A DNA stretch of 61,988 nucleotides from positions 1 to 61,988 of the forward strand of contig JAAYKY010000004.1 of assembly GCA_012522185.1 (NCBI GenBank), in the 5' to 3' direction. Made by a program: the position numbers and the translations under genes. The stretch comes from Flavobacteriaceae bacterium (GTDB taxonomy: Bacteria; Bacteroidota; Bacteroidia; Flavobacteriales; Weeksellaceae). Every line of letters begins with the position of its first letter. Position 1 is the first letter of the stretch. The notes beneath the pieces were generated by a model that worked only from the letters and a program-made list of their open reading frames with translations, was not told the origin of the DNA and ran no database searches. Below, piece by piece: positions 53,750 through 61,907 of this stretch.

Positions 53750-55378
53750 TCACGTCTGAATAACTCCCAAATTAAAGGGTTTCTCAATCGGCGCATGGTT
53801 AGCGGCTTCAATTCCCATTGAAATCCATTTTCGGGTATCGAGCGGATCAATGACCGCATCGGTCCACAATCTTGCCGCAGCATAATAAGGACTCGTTTGT
53901 TGGTTGTATCGCTCCGTGATTTCGTCCAATAATTCCTGTTTTTTTACTTCGTCGATTTCTTCTCCTTTGGATTTTAAGGTCGCTTCCTGAATTTGCAAAA
54001 GCACTTTTGCAGCTTGTTCACCACCCATTACCGCCAGCTGAGCCGAAGGCCAAGCAAAAATCAATCTTGGGTCGTAAGCTTTTCCACACATCGCATAATT
54101 GCCTGCTCCATAGGAGTTTCCGACGATTACGGTAAATTTCGGAACGACCGAATTTGCAACTGCATTTACCATTTTTGCACCGTCTTTGATGATTCCGCCG
54201 TGTTCCGATTTAGATCCTACCATAAATCCGGTTACATCTTGTAAAAATACCAAGGGAATTTTCTTTTGGTTGCAATTCGCAATAAATCTTGTGGCTTTGT
54301 CGGCTGAGTCCGAATAAATCACGCCCCCGAATTGCATTCCATCTTTTTTGGATTTCACGATTTTCCGCTGATTGGCAACAATTCCGACTGCCCAACCGTC
54401 AATTCGCGCGTAGCAACAAATCAAAGTTTTACCATAATCAGCTTTGTATTCGTCAAACTCCGAATTGTCCACCAAACGTTTGATGATGTCGTACATATCA
54501 TATTGTTCCGAACGGGTAGCCGGCAAAATTCCATAAATTTCTTTTTCATCTAACGCCGGTTGGACCGGTTCCGCACGGTTAAATCCGGCTTTTTCATAAT
54601 CCCCGATTTTTCCCATAATGGATTTAATCCGATCCAAAGCATCTTCATCGTTTTTGGCTTTATAATCGGTCACGCCTGAAATTTCACAATGCGTGGTAGC
54701 ACCGCCAAGTGTTTCATTGTCAATGTCTTCTCCGATTGCCGCTTTGACCAGATAACTCCCTGCAAGGAAAATCGAACCGGTTTTGTCCACAATCATCGCT
54801 TCGTCGCTCATAATCGGAAGATAAGCGCCACCTGCCACGCAACTTCCCATCACGGCAGCGATTTGGGTAATTCCCATAGAACTCATGATGGCATTGTTTC
54901 GGAAAATTCGCCCGAAATGTTCTTTATCGGGAAAAATTTCGGCCTGCATCGGCAAATAAACACCCGCGCTGTCCACCAAATAAATAATCGGAAGGCGATT
55001 TTCCATCGCAATTTCCTGCGCACGAAGGTTTTTCTTTCCCGAAATAGGGAACCAAGCGCCGGCTTTCACCGTCGCATCATTTGCCACGACAATGCATTGT
55101 TTTCCTGAAACATATCCGATTACAACTGCAACACCACCGCTCGGGCAACCGCCGTCTTCTTCGTACATTTCATAACCGGCAAAAGCGCCAACCTCAATGC
55201 TGGGCTTTCCTTTGTCCAATAAATAGTCGATGCGTTCACGCGCCGTTAACTTTCCTTTTTCTTTATGTTTTTCAATGCGCTTTTTTCCGCCACCCAAATA
55301 GATTTGAGCGAGTTTTTTTCGCAAATCCGATACTTGCAGTTTGTTTTTATCTTCCCTTTGGTTGAATTCTAAATCCAT
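53750..55378 (-). CDS. Acyl-CoA carboxylase, carboxyltransferase beta subunit
   Basis: A 542-residue biotin-dependent carboxyltransferase with two crotonase-like halves. YLVDSAGVYLPMQAEIFPD and HFGRIFRNNA resemble methylcrotonyl-CoA carboxylase beta; GSCVAGGAYLPIMSDE and GNSYGAGNYAMCGKAY are the oxyanion/acyl-CoA sites. It moves CO2 from biotin to an acyl-CoA, probably methylcrotonyl-CoA (leucine breakdown), or propionyl-CoA. The biotin carboxylase/carrier subunit is not in the window. It converges with the hemerythrin gene. Confidence 0.92.
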   Translation of the reverse strand: MDLEFNQREDKNKLQVSDLRKKLAQIYLGGGKKRIEKHKEKGKLTARERIDYLLDKGKPSIEVGAFAGYEMYEEDGGCPSGGVAVVIGYVSGKQCIVVANDATVKAGAWFPISGKKNLRAQEIAMENRLPIIYLVDSAGVYLPMQAEIFPDKEHFGRIFRNNAIMSSMGITQIAAVMGSCVAGGAYLPIMSDEAMIVDKTGSIFLAGSYLVKAAIGEDIDNETLGGATTHCEISGVTDYKAKNDEDALDRIKSIMGKIGDYEKAGFNRAEPVQPALDEKEIYGILPATRSEQYDMYDIIKRLVDNSEFDEYKADYGKTLICCYARIDGWAVGIVANQRKIVKSKKDGMQFGGVIYSDSADKATRFIANCNQKKIPLVFLQDVTGFMVGSKSEHGGIIKDGAKMVNAVANSVVPKFTVIVGNSYGAGNYAMCGKAYDPRLIFAWPSAQLAVMGGEQAAKVLLQIQEATLKSKGEEIDEVKKQELLDEITERYNQQTSPYYAAARLWTDAVIDPLDTRKWISMGIEAANHAPIEKPFNLGVIQT

Positions 55379-55437
55379 CGTAAATTTTCTGTTTGACGGC
55401 TAAAAATACGACAATCGGCGGAAACTAAAAATTTGCT

Positions 55438-56019
55438 TCAGATTTCGAGGAATAATTTACAATGATTGATGAGTTCAGGAAAAAATAAATTGAATTCCTC
55501 ATTCAATTCTTCCTCATTCAATTGAACTTCCCGCACAGCTTTATATATATTATTTTCAAATTTACTACGCTGACTGATGCCTTTGAGCGTGGACTCAACT
55601 CCTTCGAGGGTTTGATAATTGTGAAACCAATCGTATTTAATCAAATGATTTACAATGAATTGAAGTTGTTCGGGGAAGTTTCGGAGTTCGGATTGAAACA
55701 AAGCATAACAATCCGAAACAAAGGTTTCAAAGTCCTGATCGTTATAGGTTTTCCAATTTTTAATCAGAAAATAATCATAAATCACATCGACGATAATCGG
55801 GGAATATTTTCCATATTTCTCGTGGAATTTTTGCGAACTTTTCTTTACGATTTCGTGGGCGTCCGTAAAAGTATCAATGGCACGATGCAAAAGAATTCCT
55901 TTGCGGATGTCGCCCGGGAAATTCTCAAAATCTTTTCCTCTTACGATTTCGCCGTATAAATTGCCAATTTGAATTTCAGGATTTTGAAACGATAAATATT
56001 GATGCGCTAAAAAGTTCAT
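55438..56019 (-). CDS. AcpH-like acyl-carrier-protein phosphodiesterase (DUF479)
   Basis: A 193-residue helical protein of the AcpH family, which removes 4'-phosphopantetheine from acyl carrier protein. It has MNFLAHQYLSF at the start, QIGNLYGEIVRG (the usual GN-loop, with Glu where E. coli has Asp), ILLHRAIDTFTDAH, the HD-like metal motif, and IIVDVIYDYFLIKNW. The Asp-to-Glu change could affect metal binding. Length is normal. It lies 60 bases upstream of the carboxylase gene, same strand. Confidence 0.85.
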   Translation of the reverse strand: MNFLAHQYLSFQNPEIQIGNLYGEIVRGKDFENFPGDIRKGILLHRAIDTFTDAHEIVKKSSQKFHEKYGKYSPIIVDVIYDYFLIKNWKTYNDQDFETFVSDCYALFQSELRNFPEQLQFIVNHLIKYDWFHNYQTLEGVESTLKGISQRSKFENNIYKAVREVQLNEEELNEEFNLFFPELINHCKLFLEI

Positions 56020-56055
56020 AATTCCTACTAATGTAGCGATATTTCGGATATATGA

Positions 56056-56478
56056 TTATTCGGAAGGAACAAATTCTTCAAAACTTCCGTCACTAAAAAA
56101 TAAAAGAGCTCTTACCATTTTTTTGTCCTTGGAAATCTTCCGCGAGTTTTCTTCTTCCGATTGCGTTTCTTCAACATTTTCATCCGTTTCAAACAAATCG
56201 AAAAGGGTAGGATGGGAGGTAGCCGAGCTTTCCGTATTTTCTATTTCGTCTGAAATTTCTTCGGAAATCTCTTCTTTTTCGATCCCAAAAATCAACCAAT
56301 CGGTATCAATTTCGGGAAAAGCATTTTTGATTTTGATCAGAAAATCCAAACTCGGATTATTTCGTCCCGAAGTGATATGAGAAATCGCCGAGCGCTGCAC
56401 TTCAATTTTATCGGCAAATTCGGAGGGTGTGAGCCCCGAATTTTCCATGATTTCAAGAATTCTATTTTTCAGTTCCAT
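56056..56478 (-). CDS. XRE-family (HTH) transcriptional regulator
   Basis: A 140-residue protein starting MELKNRILEIMENSG. A Cro/CI-type helix-turn-helix occupies residues 1-60 (LTPSEFADKIEVQRSAISH, then ITSGRNNPSLDFLIKI, giving a repressor-like recognition helix). A Glu/Ser-rich linker follows (about 75-115), and then a short domain ending LLFFSDGSFEEFVP. Its upstream region holds several dyads that may be its own operators. Similar proteins are seen as stand-alone regulators and in phage remnants; no phage genes are near. Confidence 0.85.
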   Translation of the reverse strand: MELKNRILEIMENSGLTPSEFADKIEVQRSAISHITSGRNNPSLDFLIKIKNAFPEIDTDWLIFGIEKEEISEEISDEIENTESSATSHPTLFDLFETDENVEETQSEEENSRKISKDKKMVRALLFFSDGSFEEFVPSE

Positions 56479-56820
56479 TTTACAAATATAAACCAATAAT
56501 TTACATTTTACAACAACTCGTTTTCCACATTTCCTGACATCTTTACTTGAAGTTAAATTAGCATTTAACTTTAAGTAAGTCCATATTGTGACCTCATTTC
56601 CACTTGATTAATAATTTATATTATGATTAATGAAATAATATTCTTATACACTGACATTATTTCGTGTAAAAACAATTACAAATGTAAATTACAAATGTAA
56701 ACTTGATTTCGCATTGCTTTTGAGAAGAGATTTTTTAATTTTTGATGGAGAATTCATTCAAAAAATTTGAATTGCTTAAATCGCTTAAAAAATGCTTTTT
56801 AAAAATTGTACCTTCGTTTT
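56479..56820. other. 342-base AT-rich intergenic region with many dyads
   Basis: No gene is visible. It holds: TTACAAATATAA at 56480-56491 directly at the XRE start; a TTACATTTTACAA element at 56501-56513; a long palindrome with 16-bp arms (56543-56558 and 56563-56578, one G-T pair, loop TAGC); and two tandem 13-bp copies of ATTACAAATGTAA (56675-56700), each with the dyad TTACA-N2-TGTAA. No T-run follows the palindrome. I read the set as regulator binding sites. Confidence 0.6.
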
Positions 56821-57981
56821 ATGAATCTATTGGAGAAATTTCAGAGAAATTATGAGTCAATTCGTGTGGAAGGTTTGGAATCCAAATATTTACCTTATTT
56901 GAAGTTGAAAAATTACCTTGATGAGAATTTTTCTGAAAAAAAACGAATTGGAAAATCCTTTTTAGGAAATGATATTTATGTTTTAAAAATCGGAAGTGGA
57001 AAAACAAAAATTTTGGCTTGGTCGCAAATGCACGGAAACGAAACAACCGGAACCAAAGCGATGCTCGATGTTTTTGAATTCCTCAAACTGCAAGAATCTG
57101 AATGTGAAAAAATACTGGAATCAACAAGTTTTTATTTTATTCCGATGCTCAATCCCGACGGATCGACTATGTACAGCAGAAGAAATGCGACTGGAATTGA
57201 CTTAAATCGGGATTTTTTGAAAGAATCTTCACCTGAAATCAAGGTTTTAAAATCATTTGTTCAAGAAATAAAACCCGATTTTCTTTTCAATCTTCACGAT
57301 CAGCGCACGATTTTTAATGTTGGTGAAACCGATAAACCGGCGACTTTGTCGTTTTTGGCGCCTTCTCCCAATATTGAGCGTTCTGAAACCGAACCTCGCA
57401 TTAAAGCCATGTCGGTCATTGATAATATGTCAAAAGGTTTGGAAAGGCTTATCCCAGGGAACATTGCCCGATTTACCGATGAATTTTATCCGACTTCTAC
57501 CGGCGACAATTTTATGAATGCCGGATTTCCGATTATTTTATTTGAAGCCGGGCATTATCCGAATGATTATGAGCGAACTAAGGTGCGTAAGTTTCATGCG
57601 CTTGCGATTTTATTTGCCTTGGAGAAAATTGCTCAAAATGAAGAAGCTGAAGTAGGAGATTATCATGAAATTCCTGTTAATAACAAGAAATTCCTGGATA
57701 TCGTCTTGCGAAATGTCTTGGTTCGATCCAATGAAGCGGAGTCTTTGGTGGATATCGGGATTTATTTCGAAGAAAAATTGGATGTAGAAAATCAGGAAAT
57801 CATATTTTGTGCAAGAATCGAAGAAATCGGTGATTTATCCAGTTATTTTGGGCATTTAGACATTGATAAAAAAGGGAAGAATTATTTGGGAAGATCTTCT
57901 ATGTTTCCAGAAATAGGAGAAAAAGCAGATTTTTCGGTAGGAAATATTCATTTTGAAAAAGGTAAATTTAAAGGCAGGTAA
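56821..57981 (+). CDS. M14-family zinc carboxypeptidase-like protein
   Basis: A 386-residue protein with a carboxypeptidase A-type fold. Zinc ligands lie in QMHGNETTGTKAM (HxxE, about residue 70) and FNLHDQRTIF (His, about 158). GIDLNRDF provides the substrate-binding Arg near 130, and ILFEAGHYPNDYER the catalytic Glu near 240. No signal peptide, so it is cytosolic or non-classically exported. The last 130 residues form an extra domain. Substrate unknown. The ATG at 56821 is preferred over 56806. Confidence 0.9.
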   Translation: MNLLEKFQRNYESIRVEGLESKYLPYLKLKNYLDENFSEKKRIGKSFLGNDIYVLKIGSGKTKILAWSQMHGNETTGTKAMLDVFEFLKLQESECEKILESTSFYFIPMLNPDGSTMYSRRNATGIDLNRDFLKESSPEIKVLKSFVQEIKPDFLFNLHDQRTIFNVGETDKPATLSFLAPSPNIERSETEPRIKAMSVIDNMSKGLERLIPGNIARFTDEFYPTSTGDNFMNAGFPIILFEAGHYPNDYERTKVRKFHALAILFALEKIAQNEEAEVGDYHEIPVNNKKFLDIVLRNVLVRSNEAESLVDIGIYFEEKLDVENQEIIFCARIEEIGDLSSYFGHLDIDKKGKNYLGRSSMFPEIGEKADFSVGNIHFEKGKFKGR

Positions 57982-58016
57982 AATATTTTTATCTTTAGCC
58001 CTATTAAATTTAAACA

Positions 58017-58559
58017 ATGAGAAAATCTATAATCTTTAGTTTGTTTTTGATTTTTTTACTAGGTTGTGAAGGGCCTTATATATTTAATCGAACTGTTCAT
58101 CTGAAGGGTGGAAACAAGATGCTTTTGGGTGGTGTTGATCGTCAGGCATTTTCGCAAAATCCTTTCAATGAATGGTTTGCGATGGAATATGACGCTTATG
58201 AAACCAATTCGGCAATGATTAAAGATTTTCGTGGGAAATTAAAACGAATGCGAATTGAGGTATTTTTGGGAACTTGGAATGAAGCTTCGAAAAAGGAATA
58301 CCCAAGATTATTGAAAATTTTGGATGAAGCGAAATTCCCTGAACAAAGGATGGTGACTTATGCAGTAAATGAAAATCTAAGAAGTTTTTACAGTGAAGAA
58401 AATGGAAAAGATGTACGGTTTTTGCCTACTATCATTTTTTATAGAGGCGGAAAAGAAGTGGGGCGAATTGTAGAATCTCCGGTATCGGGCTCTTTGGAGG
58501 AAGATATTTTGATGATTGTCAACGATATACCACTTACACCTAATTACGAAGAAGATTGA
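58017..58559 (+). CDS. Thioredoxin-fold lipoprotein lacking both active-site cysteines
   Basis: A 180-residue lipoprotein: signal peptide and lipobox LLGC (Cys17). The thioredoxin-like domain has FLGTWNEASKKEYPRL (residues 83-98), where the usual WCxxC is WNEAS, so both cysteines are gone. The cis-Pro strand is kept (FLPTIIFYRGGKEVGRI). It cannot do dithiol chemistry and may bind a partner instead. It should sit in the periplasm or on the outer membrane. It overlaps the DUF4230 gene. Confidence 0.8.
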   Translation: MRKSIIFSLFLIFLLGCEGPYIFNRTVHLKGGNKMLLGGVDRQAFSQNPFNEWFAMEYDAYETNSAMIKDFRGKLKRMRIEVFLGTWNEASKKEYPRLLKILDEAKFPEQRMVTYAVNENLRSFYSEENGKDVRFLPTIIFYRGGKEVGRIVESPVSGSLEEDILMIVNDIPLTPNYEED

Positions 58560-59164
58560 AAAAATATATTTACATATTCGGAGGAGTTCTCATCGGAGTT
58601 TTGATTACTTATTTCTTGATGAAGCAATTTCAGGAAACTTCATCAACAAACGAGTCACACGTCATAGCGTATGAAATTAAGAAATTGAATAAAATGATCG
58701 TTGCCGAACAGATGTTTTCTGACGTTTATTCGCACAAAAACAGTTTGTATTTTCCTGGACTTCAGGATTATTTCAGTTTCGATAAAAAAGTTCTCTTTCT
58801 TGTAAATGCGAAAGTTCAAGCGGTTTATGATTTGAAAAAAATGGACATTCAAGTCGATTCTGTTCAGAAAACTATTTTCATAAATCGGGTTCCTGAATTG
58901 GAAATTCAGACTTTTCCAGATGTTCGTTTTTATGATATGGAGCAGAGTCGCTTTAATTCCTTTGATAAAGATGAATTAAATAGCATAAAAGATCGTGCGG
59001 TGGCGCATATTGAAAAGTCGATCGATCGGGAAAAAATTCAAAGAGAAGCACATGATCAATTGATTGAAAATTTAGGGGAACTTTATCTCGTAGCCAAAAC
59101 TTATGGATGGAAAATCGAAGACCGGACGCCGTATGCGCAAGAATTAAATTTAAAATTCAATTAG
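58556..59164 (+). CDS. DUF4230 protein
   Basis: A 202-residue protein with one N-terminal membrane helix (residues 3-22) and a DUF4230 domain: EIKKLNKMIVAEQMFSDVY, KKVLFLVNAKVQAVYDLKKM and VQKTIFINRVPELEIQ, each a conserved beta segment, then a C-terminal amphipathic helix. It probably hangs in the periplasm. Function unknown. The start is a TTG overlapping the previous TGA, and its end overlaps the convergent permease gene by eight bases. Confidence 0.85.
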   Translation: MKKYIYIFGGVLIGVLITYFLMKQFQETSSTNESHVIAYEIKKLNKMIVAEQMFSDVYSHKNSLYFPGLQDYFSFDKKVLFLVNAKVQAVYDLKKMDIQVDSVQKTIFINRVPELEIQTFPDVRFYDMEQSRFNSFDKDELNSIKDRAVAHIEKSIDREKIQREAHDQLIENLGELYLVAKTYGWKIEDRTPYAQELNLKFN

Positions 59165-60749
59165 TTTTAATCGGTAATCTTCTGGAGACCAGCCAAGAAA
59201 CAAACCCACCAATAAATAAAACTGTGAGAATTACGACCAAGTAATTCAAAGCGGTAAACTCAAATGGAAAGGGAACAAATGCATTGGCCATGACCATGTG
59301 AAAGCTGTTTTGTAGAATTCCTAAAATCGTACCTAGAGTCAATCCAAATAAGAGTGAAAAAACGGTAATCAGTAGTCCCGTTTGGAAGAAAATCCTTTTG
59401 ATCCGAGAAAGTTGCATCCCAAAGCTCCACATTGTTTTTATTTGAATTTTTTTGTCGATGATGATGATGATAATGGCTCCGGCAAGGTTGAAGGAGGCGA
59501 TGACAATTACGAGAGTGAAAATCAGGTAAATAATTAGATTTTCTACATTCATTACCTTCAGAAAAGTCGAGTCCAAATCTTGTCTGGTTTGAACGATTAC
59601 ACTTTCTCCCAATTCACTTTGAAGTTTTGCTTTGGAGGCATTGAGTGAAATTCCCGGATGGAGTTTAACTTCGATGCTATAAGCCGATTTTTCGGGTAAA
59701 TCCAATAAAATCTGTGTCAAACCAATCGGAGATATGATGTATTTGTCGTATTGTTCATTGATGATAAACACACCAATTGGGTTAGCAACAACGGTGTTGA
59801 ACGCTTCTTCTTCCGAAGAAATAAGGCCAGTTCCTGGTTTGGGCATTCGTAAACGGCTTGCATAAGAATGGTCAATGTACATTTGCAGGCGCCTTGCTAC
59901 CCCATCGGAAGCGATGATTTCATAAGGCGAATTAAAATCAAAATAAGAACCGTGAACCACTGTGGTATCAATTTTCACCACATTTTTATAATTATCATCA
60001 ATTCCTTTTATGTAGGCTATATCTTGTTTATCATCGAATTCAATCGATACTTTTTCTTCGATTACGCGTGAGAATTCCGCGATATCAGGATTGTTTTCAA
60101 GTTTTTTTGTGATTTCATCAATTGCAGGCAAAACTTTTCCTTGTGCTGGTGAAACCTTTAAATCGGGATTGACATTGCTAAAAAATTGAATGTTCATTTT
60201 TTCGAGTCCTGAAAAAACCGATAAAATAATAAAGAGAGCCGTTGTGGCAATCGTGATGGCAAAAACCGCAATGGATGTAATGATGTTCACGCCAGTGATT
60301 CTTCGTTTTGAGAAAACAAAAGTGAGAAGTCCAAAAACAAGCGATAATAATCCGGTTGAAATTAGGATTAAGTTCAAAAAGTTGATGAAGATGGTTTGTT
60401 TTGCGACTTGAAATAAAACTGCCACTGCTGTCCCGGATAAAATTGCAATCAAAAAAGCAATTCCGAGTTTTTGGTTTTTATGAACATATTTCAGTAATTT
60501 GTTGAATACTAAATAAATAGCAGTAGTCTGAAGCGATAGATAGATAAAGCAACTCAGATAAACCCAGATTTTTTGAGACAGAGAAAGGATTGTTCTTGGA
60601 TAAAATAATTCCTGAAAAATATAAAAAGAGGAATTGGCAATGAAAATAAGTGTTCCGGCAAGTAAAGCCGTAATTACAATCAAAATCATACTGATGAGCA
60701 GCGTATGCGTATTGTAGCGACGAGCTATGAAAAGCGAAACATTTCTCAT
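59157..60749 (-). CDS. LolC/E-like FtsX permease with N-terminal membrane insertion
   Basis: A 530-residue ABC-type permease subunit. The usual start (SLFIARRY) is separated from the normal first helix (NIITSIAVFAITIATTALFI, from about residue 155) by about 135 inserted residues with four hydrophobic helices (about 20-40, 61-82, 96-113, 122-146). Then come the periplasmic domain (about 180-400) and three FtsX helices near the end (LIIYLIFTLVIVIASFNLAG and others). LolC/E-type permeases extract lipoproteins from the inner membrane with a LolD ATPase; none is adjacent. It ends one base before rbfA begins its stop. Confidence 0.85.
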   Translation of the reverse strand: MRNVSLFIARRYNTHTLLISMILIVITALLAGTLIFIANSSFYIFQELFYPRTILSLSQKIWVYLSCFIYLSLQTTAIYLVFNKLLKYVHKNQKLGIAFLIAILSGTAVAVLFQVAKQTIFINFLNLILISTGLLSLVFGLLTFVFSKRRITGVNIITSIAVFAITIATTALFIILSVFSGLEKMNIQFFSNVNPDLKVSPAQGKVLPAIDEITKKLENNPDIAEFSRVIEEKVSIEFDDKQDIAYIKGIDDNYKNVVKIDTTVVHGSYFDFNSPYEIIASDGVARRLQMYIDHSYASRLRMPKPGTGLISSEEEAFNTVVANPIGVFIINEQYDKYIISPIGLTQILLDLPEKSAYSIEVKLHPGISLNASKAKLQSELGESVIVQTRQDLDSTFLKVMNVENLIIYLIFTLVIVIASFNLAGAIIIIIIDKKIQIKTMWSFGMQLSRIKRIFFQTGLLITVFSLLFGLTLGTILGILQNSFHMVMANAFVPFPFEFTALNYLVVILTVLFIGGFVSWLVSRRLPIKTN

Positions 60750-61109
60750 TTACAATTTCGGATTGTTGCCTTCTCCCCGAAGTGCACGGTCAATTTTATC
60801 AATTTCCTCATGAGAAACATCGAGGTAAAACAAAATCTCTGGTGTAATGCGCATGGTTTTAGCGGCAGTTTTTGCAATCAACGAGCGATAATAAGGAGTT
60901 TTTTCTTTGATTTGCTGGATGATTTGTTCTTTTTCCTGTGTTGGAAATATGCTGATATAAACTTTTGCAACCGATAAATCGGGAGTGACTCTGACTTCTG
61001 AAACGGTCAAAAGTTTTCCCGGATAGAGTTCCATGGCTTCTTTTCGGAAGATTTCCGAAAGTTCTTCCTGAAAGACTTTGGCTACTTTTTTTTGTCTGTT
61101 TGTTTCCAA
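60750..61109 (-). CDS. rbfA: Ribosome-binding factor A
   Basis: A 119-residue KH-fold protein needed for maturation of the 5' end of 16S rRNA and cold growth. It has KVAKVFQEELSEIF at the start, TVSEVRVTPDLSVAKVYISIF in the centre and the C-terminal LRGEGNNP tail. The only in-frame start is TTG at 61109. It abuts the permease gene downstream with no gap, a common neighbour pair in Flavobacteriia. Confidence 0.93.
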   Translation of the reverse strand: METNRQKKVAKVFQEELSEIFRKEAMELYPGKLLTVSEVRVTPDLSVAKVYISIFPTQEKEQIIQQIKEKTPYYRSLIAKTAAKTMRITPEILFYLDVSHEEIDKIDRALRGEGNNPKL

Positions 61110-61225
61110 AATAAATCCAATTTGGGTTTCTGCGAAATTACGTCTTTTTCTTTAAAATAGTGGAGATACTGAAAATAGATAGCTTCAAATTCAGAATTTT
61201 GAATTCTAATTTTTAATTTCGTGGC

Positions 61226-61627
61226 ATGATGAAAATTGAACACATAGGAATTGCGGTGAAAGATTTGGGTTTATCCAATGAATTATTTCGAAAGTTAATG
61301 GGCAAGCCTGCCTACAAGGAAGAAATTGTGGAAGGAGAAGCCGTGAAGACTTCTTTTTTTGAAATTGGTGAAAGTAAAATCGAGCTATTGGAGGCGATGA
61401 ATGAGAGCAGTGCGATTGCTAAATATCTTGAAAAAAACAGAGAAGGAATTCATCATATTGCCTTTTCAGTAGAGGATTTACCAAGTGAAATTCAGCGGCT
61501 TAAAGAGGAGGGGTTTCAATTTATCAATGAAGAACCAAAGGAGGGGGCGGATAACAAGTGGGTGGTTTTTCTTCATCCGAAATCGACCAATGGTGTTTTG
61601 GTGGAATTATGTAGCGAGCGAAATTAG
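61226..61627 (+). CDS. mce: Methylmalonyl-CoA epimerase
   Basis: A 133-residue glyoxalase-fold (VOC) enzyme that interconverts the two methylmalonyl-CoA epimers: IEHIGIAVKDLGLSNELF at the start (metal His), ESKIELLEAM, GIHHIAFSVEDLPSEI (second His) and GVLVELCS (metal Glu). It supports propionate or succinate flow through methylmalonyl-CoA; the mutase is not in the window. ATGs at 61226 and 61229 are both possible. Confidence 0.95.
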   Translation: MMKIEHIGIAVKDLGLSNELFRKLMGKPAYKEEIVEGEAVKTSFFEIGESKIELLEAMNESSAIAKYLEKNREGIHHIAFSVEDLPSEIQRLKEEGFQFINEEPKEGADNKWVVFLHPKSTNGVLVELCSERN

Positions 61628-61710
61628 TTTGGTCAATTAAAGAGATTGTTGTAAAATTGCAATCCCAAAAGCGTACTTCGTTTCTCAGAATTCGGAATTC
61701 GTAAAAAAAG

Positions 61711-61784
61711 GGTCCTATAGCTCAGCTGGTTAGAGCATCAGACTCATAATCTGAGGGTCCCTGGTTCGAGCCCAGGTGGGACCA
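61711..61784 (+). tRNA. tRNA with CAT anticodon (elongator Met, or Ile2)
   Basis: A complete 74-base cloverleaf: 7-bp acceptor stem (GGTCCTA with TGGGACC), D-arm, anticodon stem TCAGA/TCTGA with loop CTCATAA (anticodon CAT), and T-arm CCTGG/CCAGG. The CCA end is not encoded. It is not an initiator (first pair G-C). The acceptor pairs C4-G69 and C5-G68 are those reported to favour lysidine synthase TilS, so tRNA-Ile2 is possible. Confidence 0.95.
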
Positions 61785-61790
61785 CATTTA

Positions 61791-61819
61791 AAGCTTCAAC
61801 ATTTGTTGAGGCTTTTTTT
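61791..61819 (+). terminator. Terminator after the tRNA gene
   Basis: A stem of about 10 bp (AAGCTTCAAC with GTTGAGGCTT) is followed by seven T residues, six bases after the tRNA end. Confidence 0.88.
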
Positions 61820-61868
61820 ATGGGATTAATCCATTCTTAGGAAGAAAAAGACAAATTAAATAAAAAAG

Positions 61869-61907
61869 AAGCCGTCTCGTTTACAAAATCGGGACGGTTT
61901 TTTTTTA
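61869..61907. terminator. Second hairpin with flanking A- and T-runs
   Basis: An 8-bp GC-rich stem (CCGTCTCG/CGGGACGG, extended by G-T and A-T pairs) has A-rich sequence before and nine T after it, the form of a bidirectional terminator. No gene is visible in the remaining bases (61908-61988). Confidence 0.8.

Noticed and set aside
54689-55108. 139-residue open frame opposite the carboxylase gene
   Set aside because: Lies fully inside a well-supported gene on the other strand; no domain features.
56675-56700. Possible CRISPR-like repeats
   Set aside because: Only two 13-bp copies with no spacers and no cas genes nearby.
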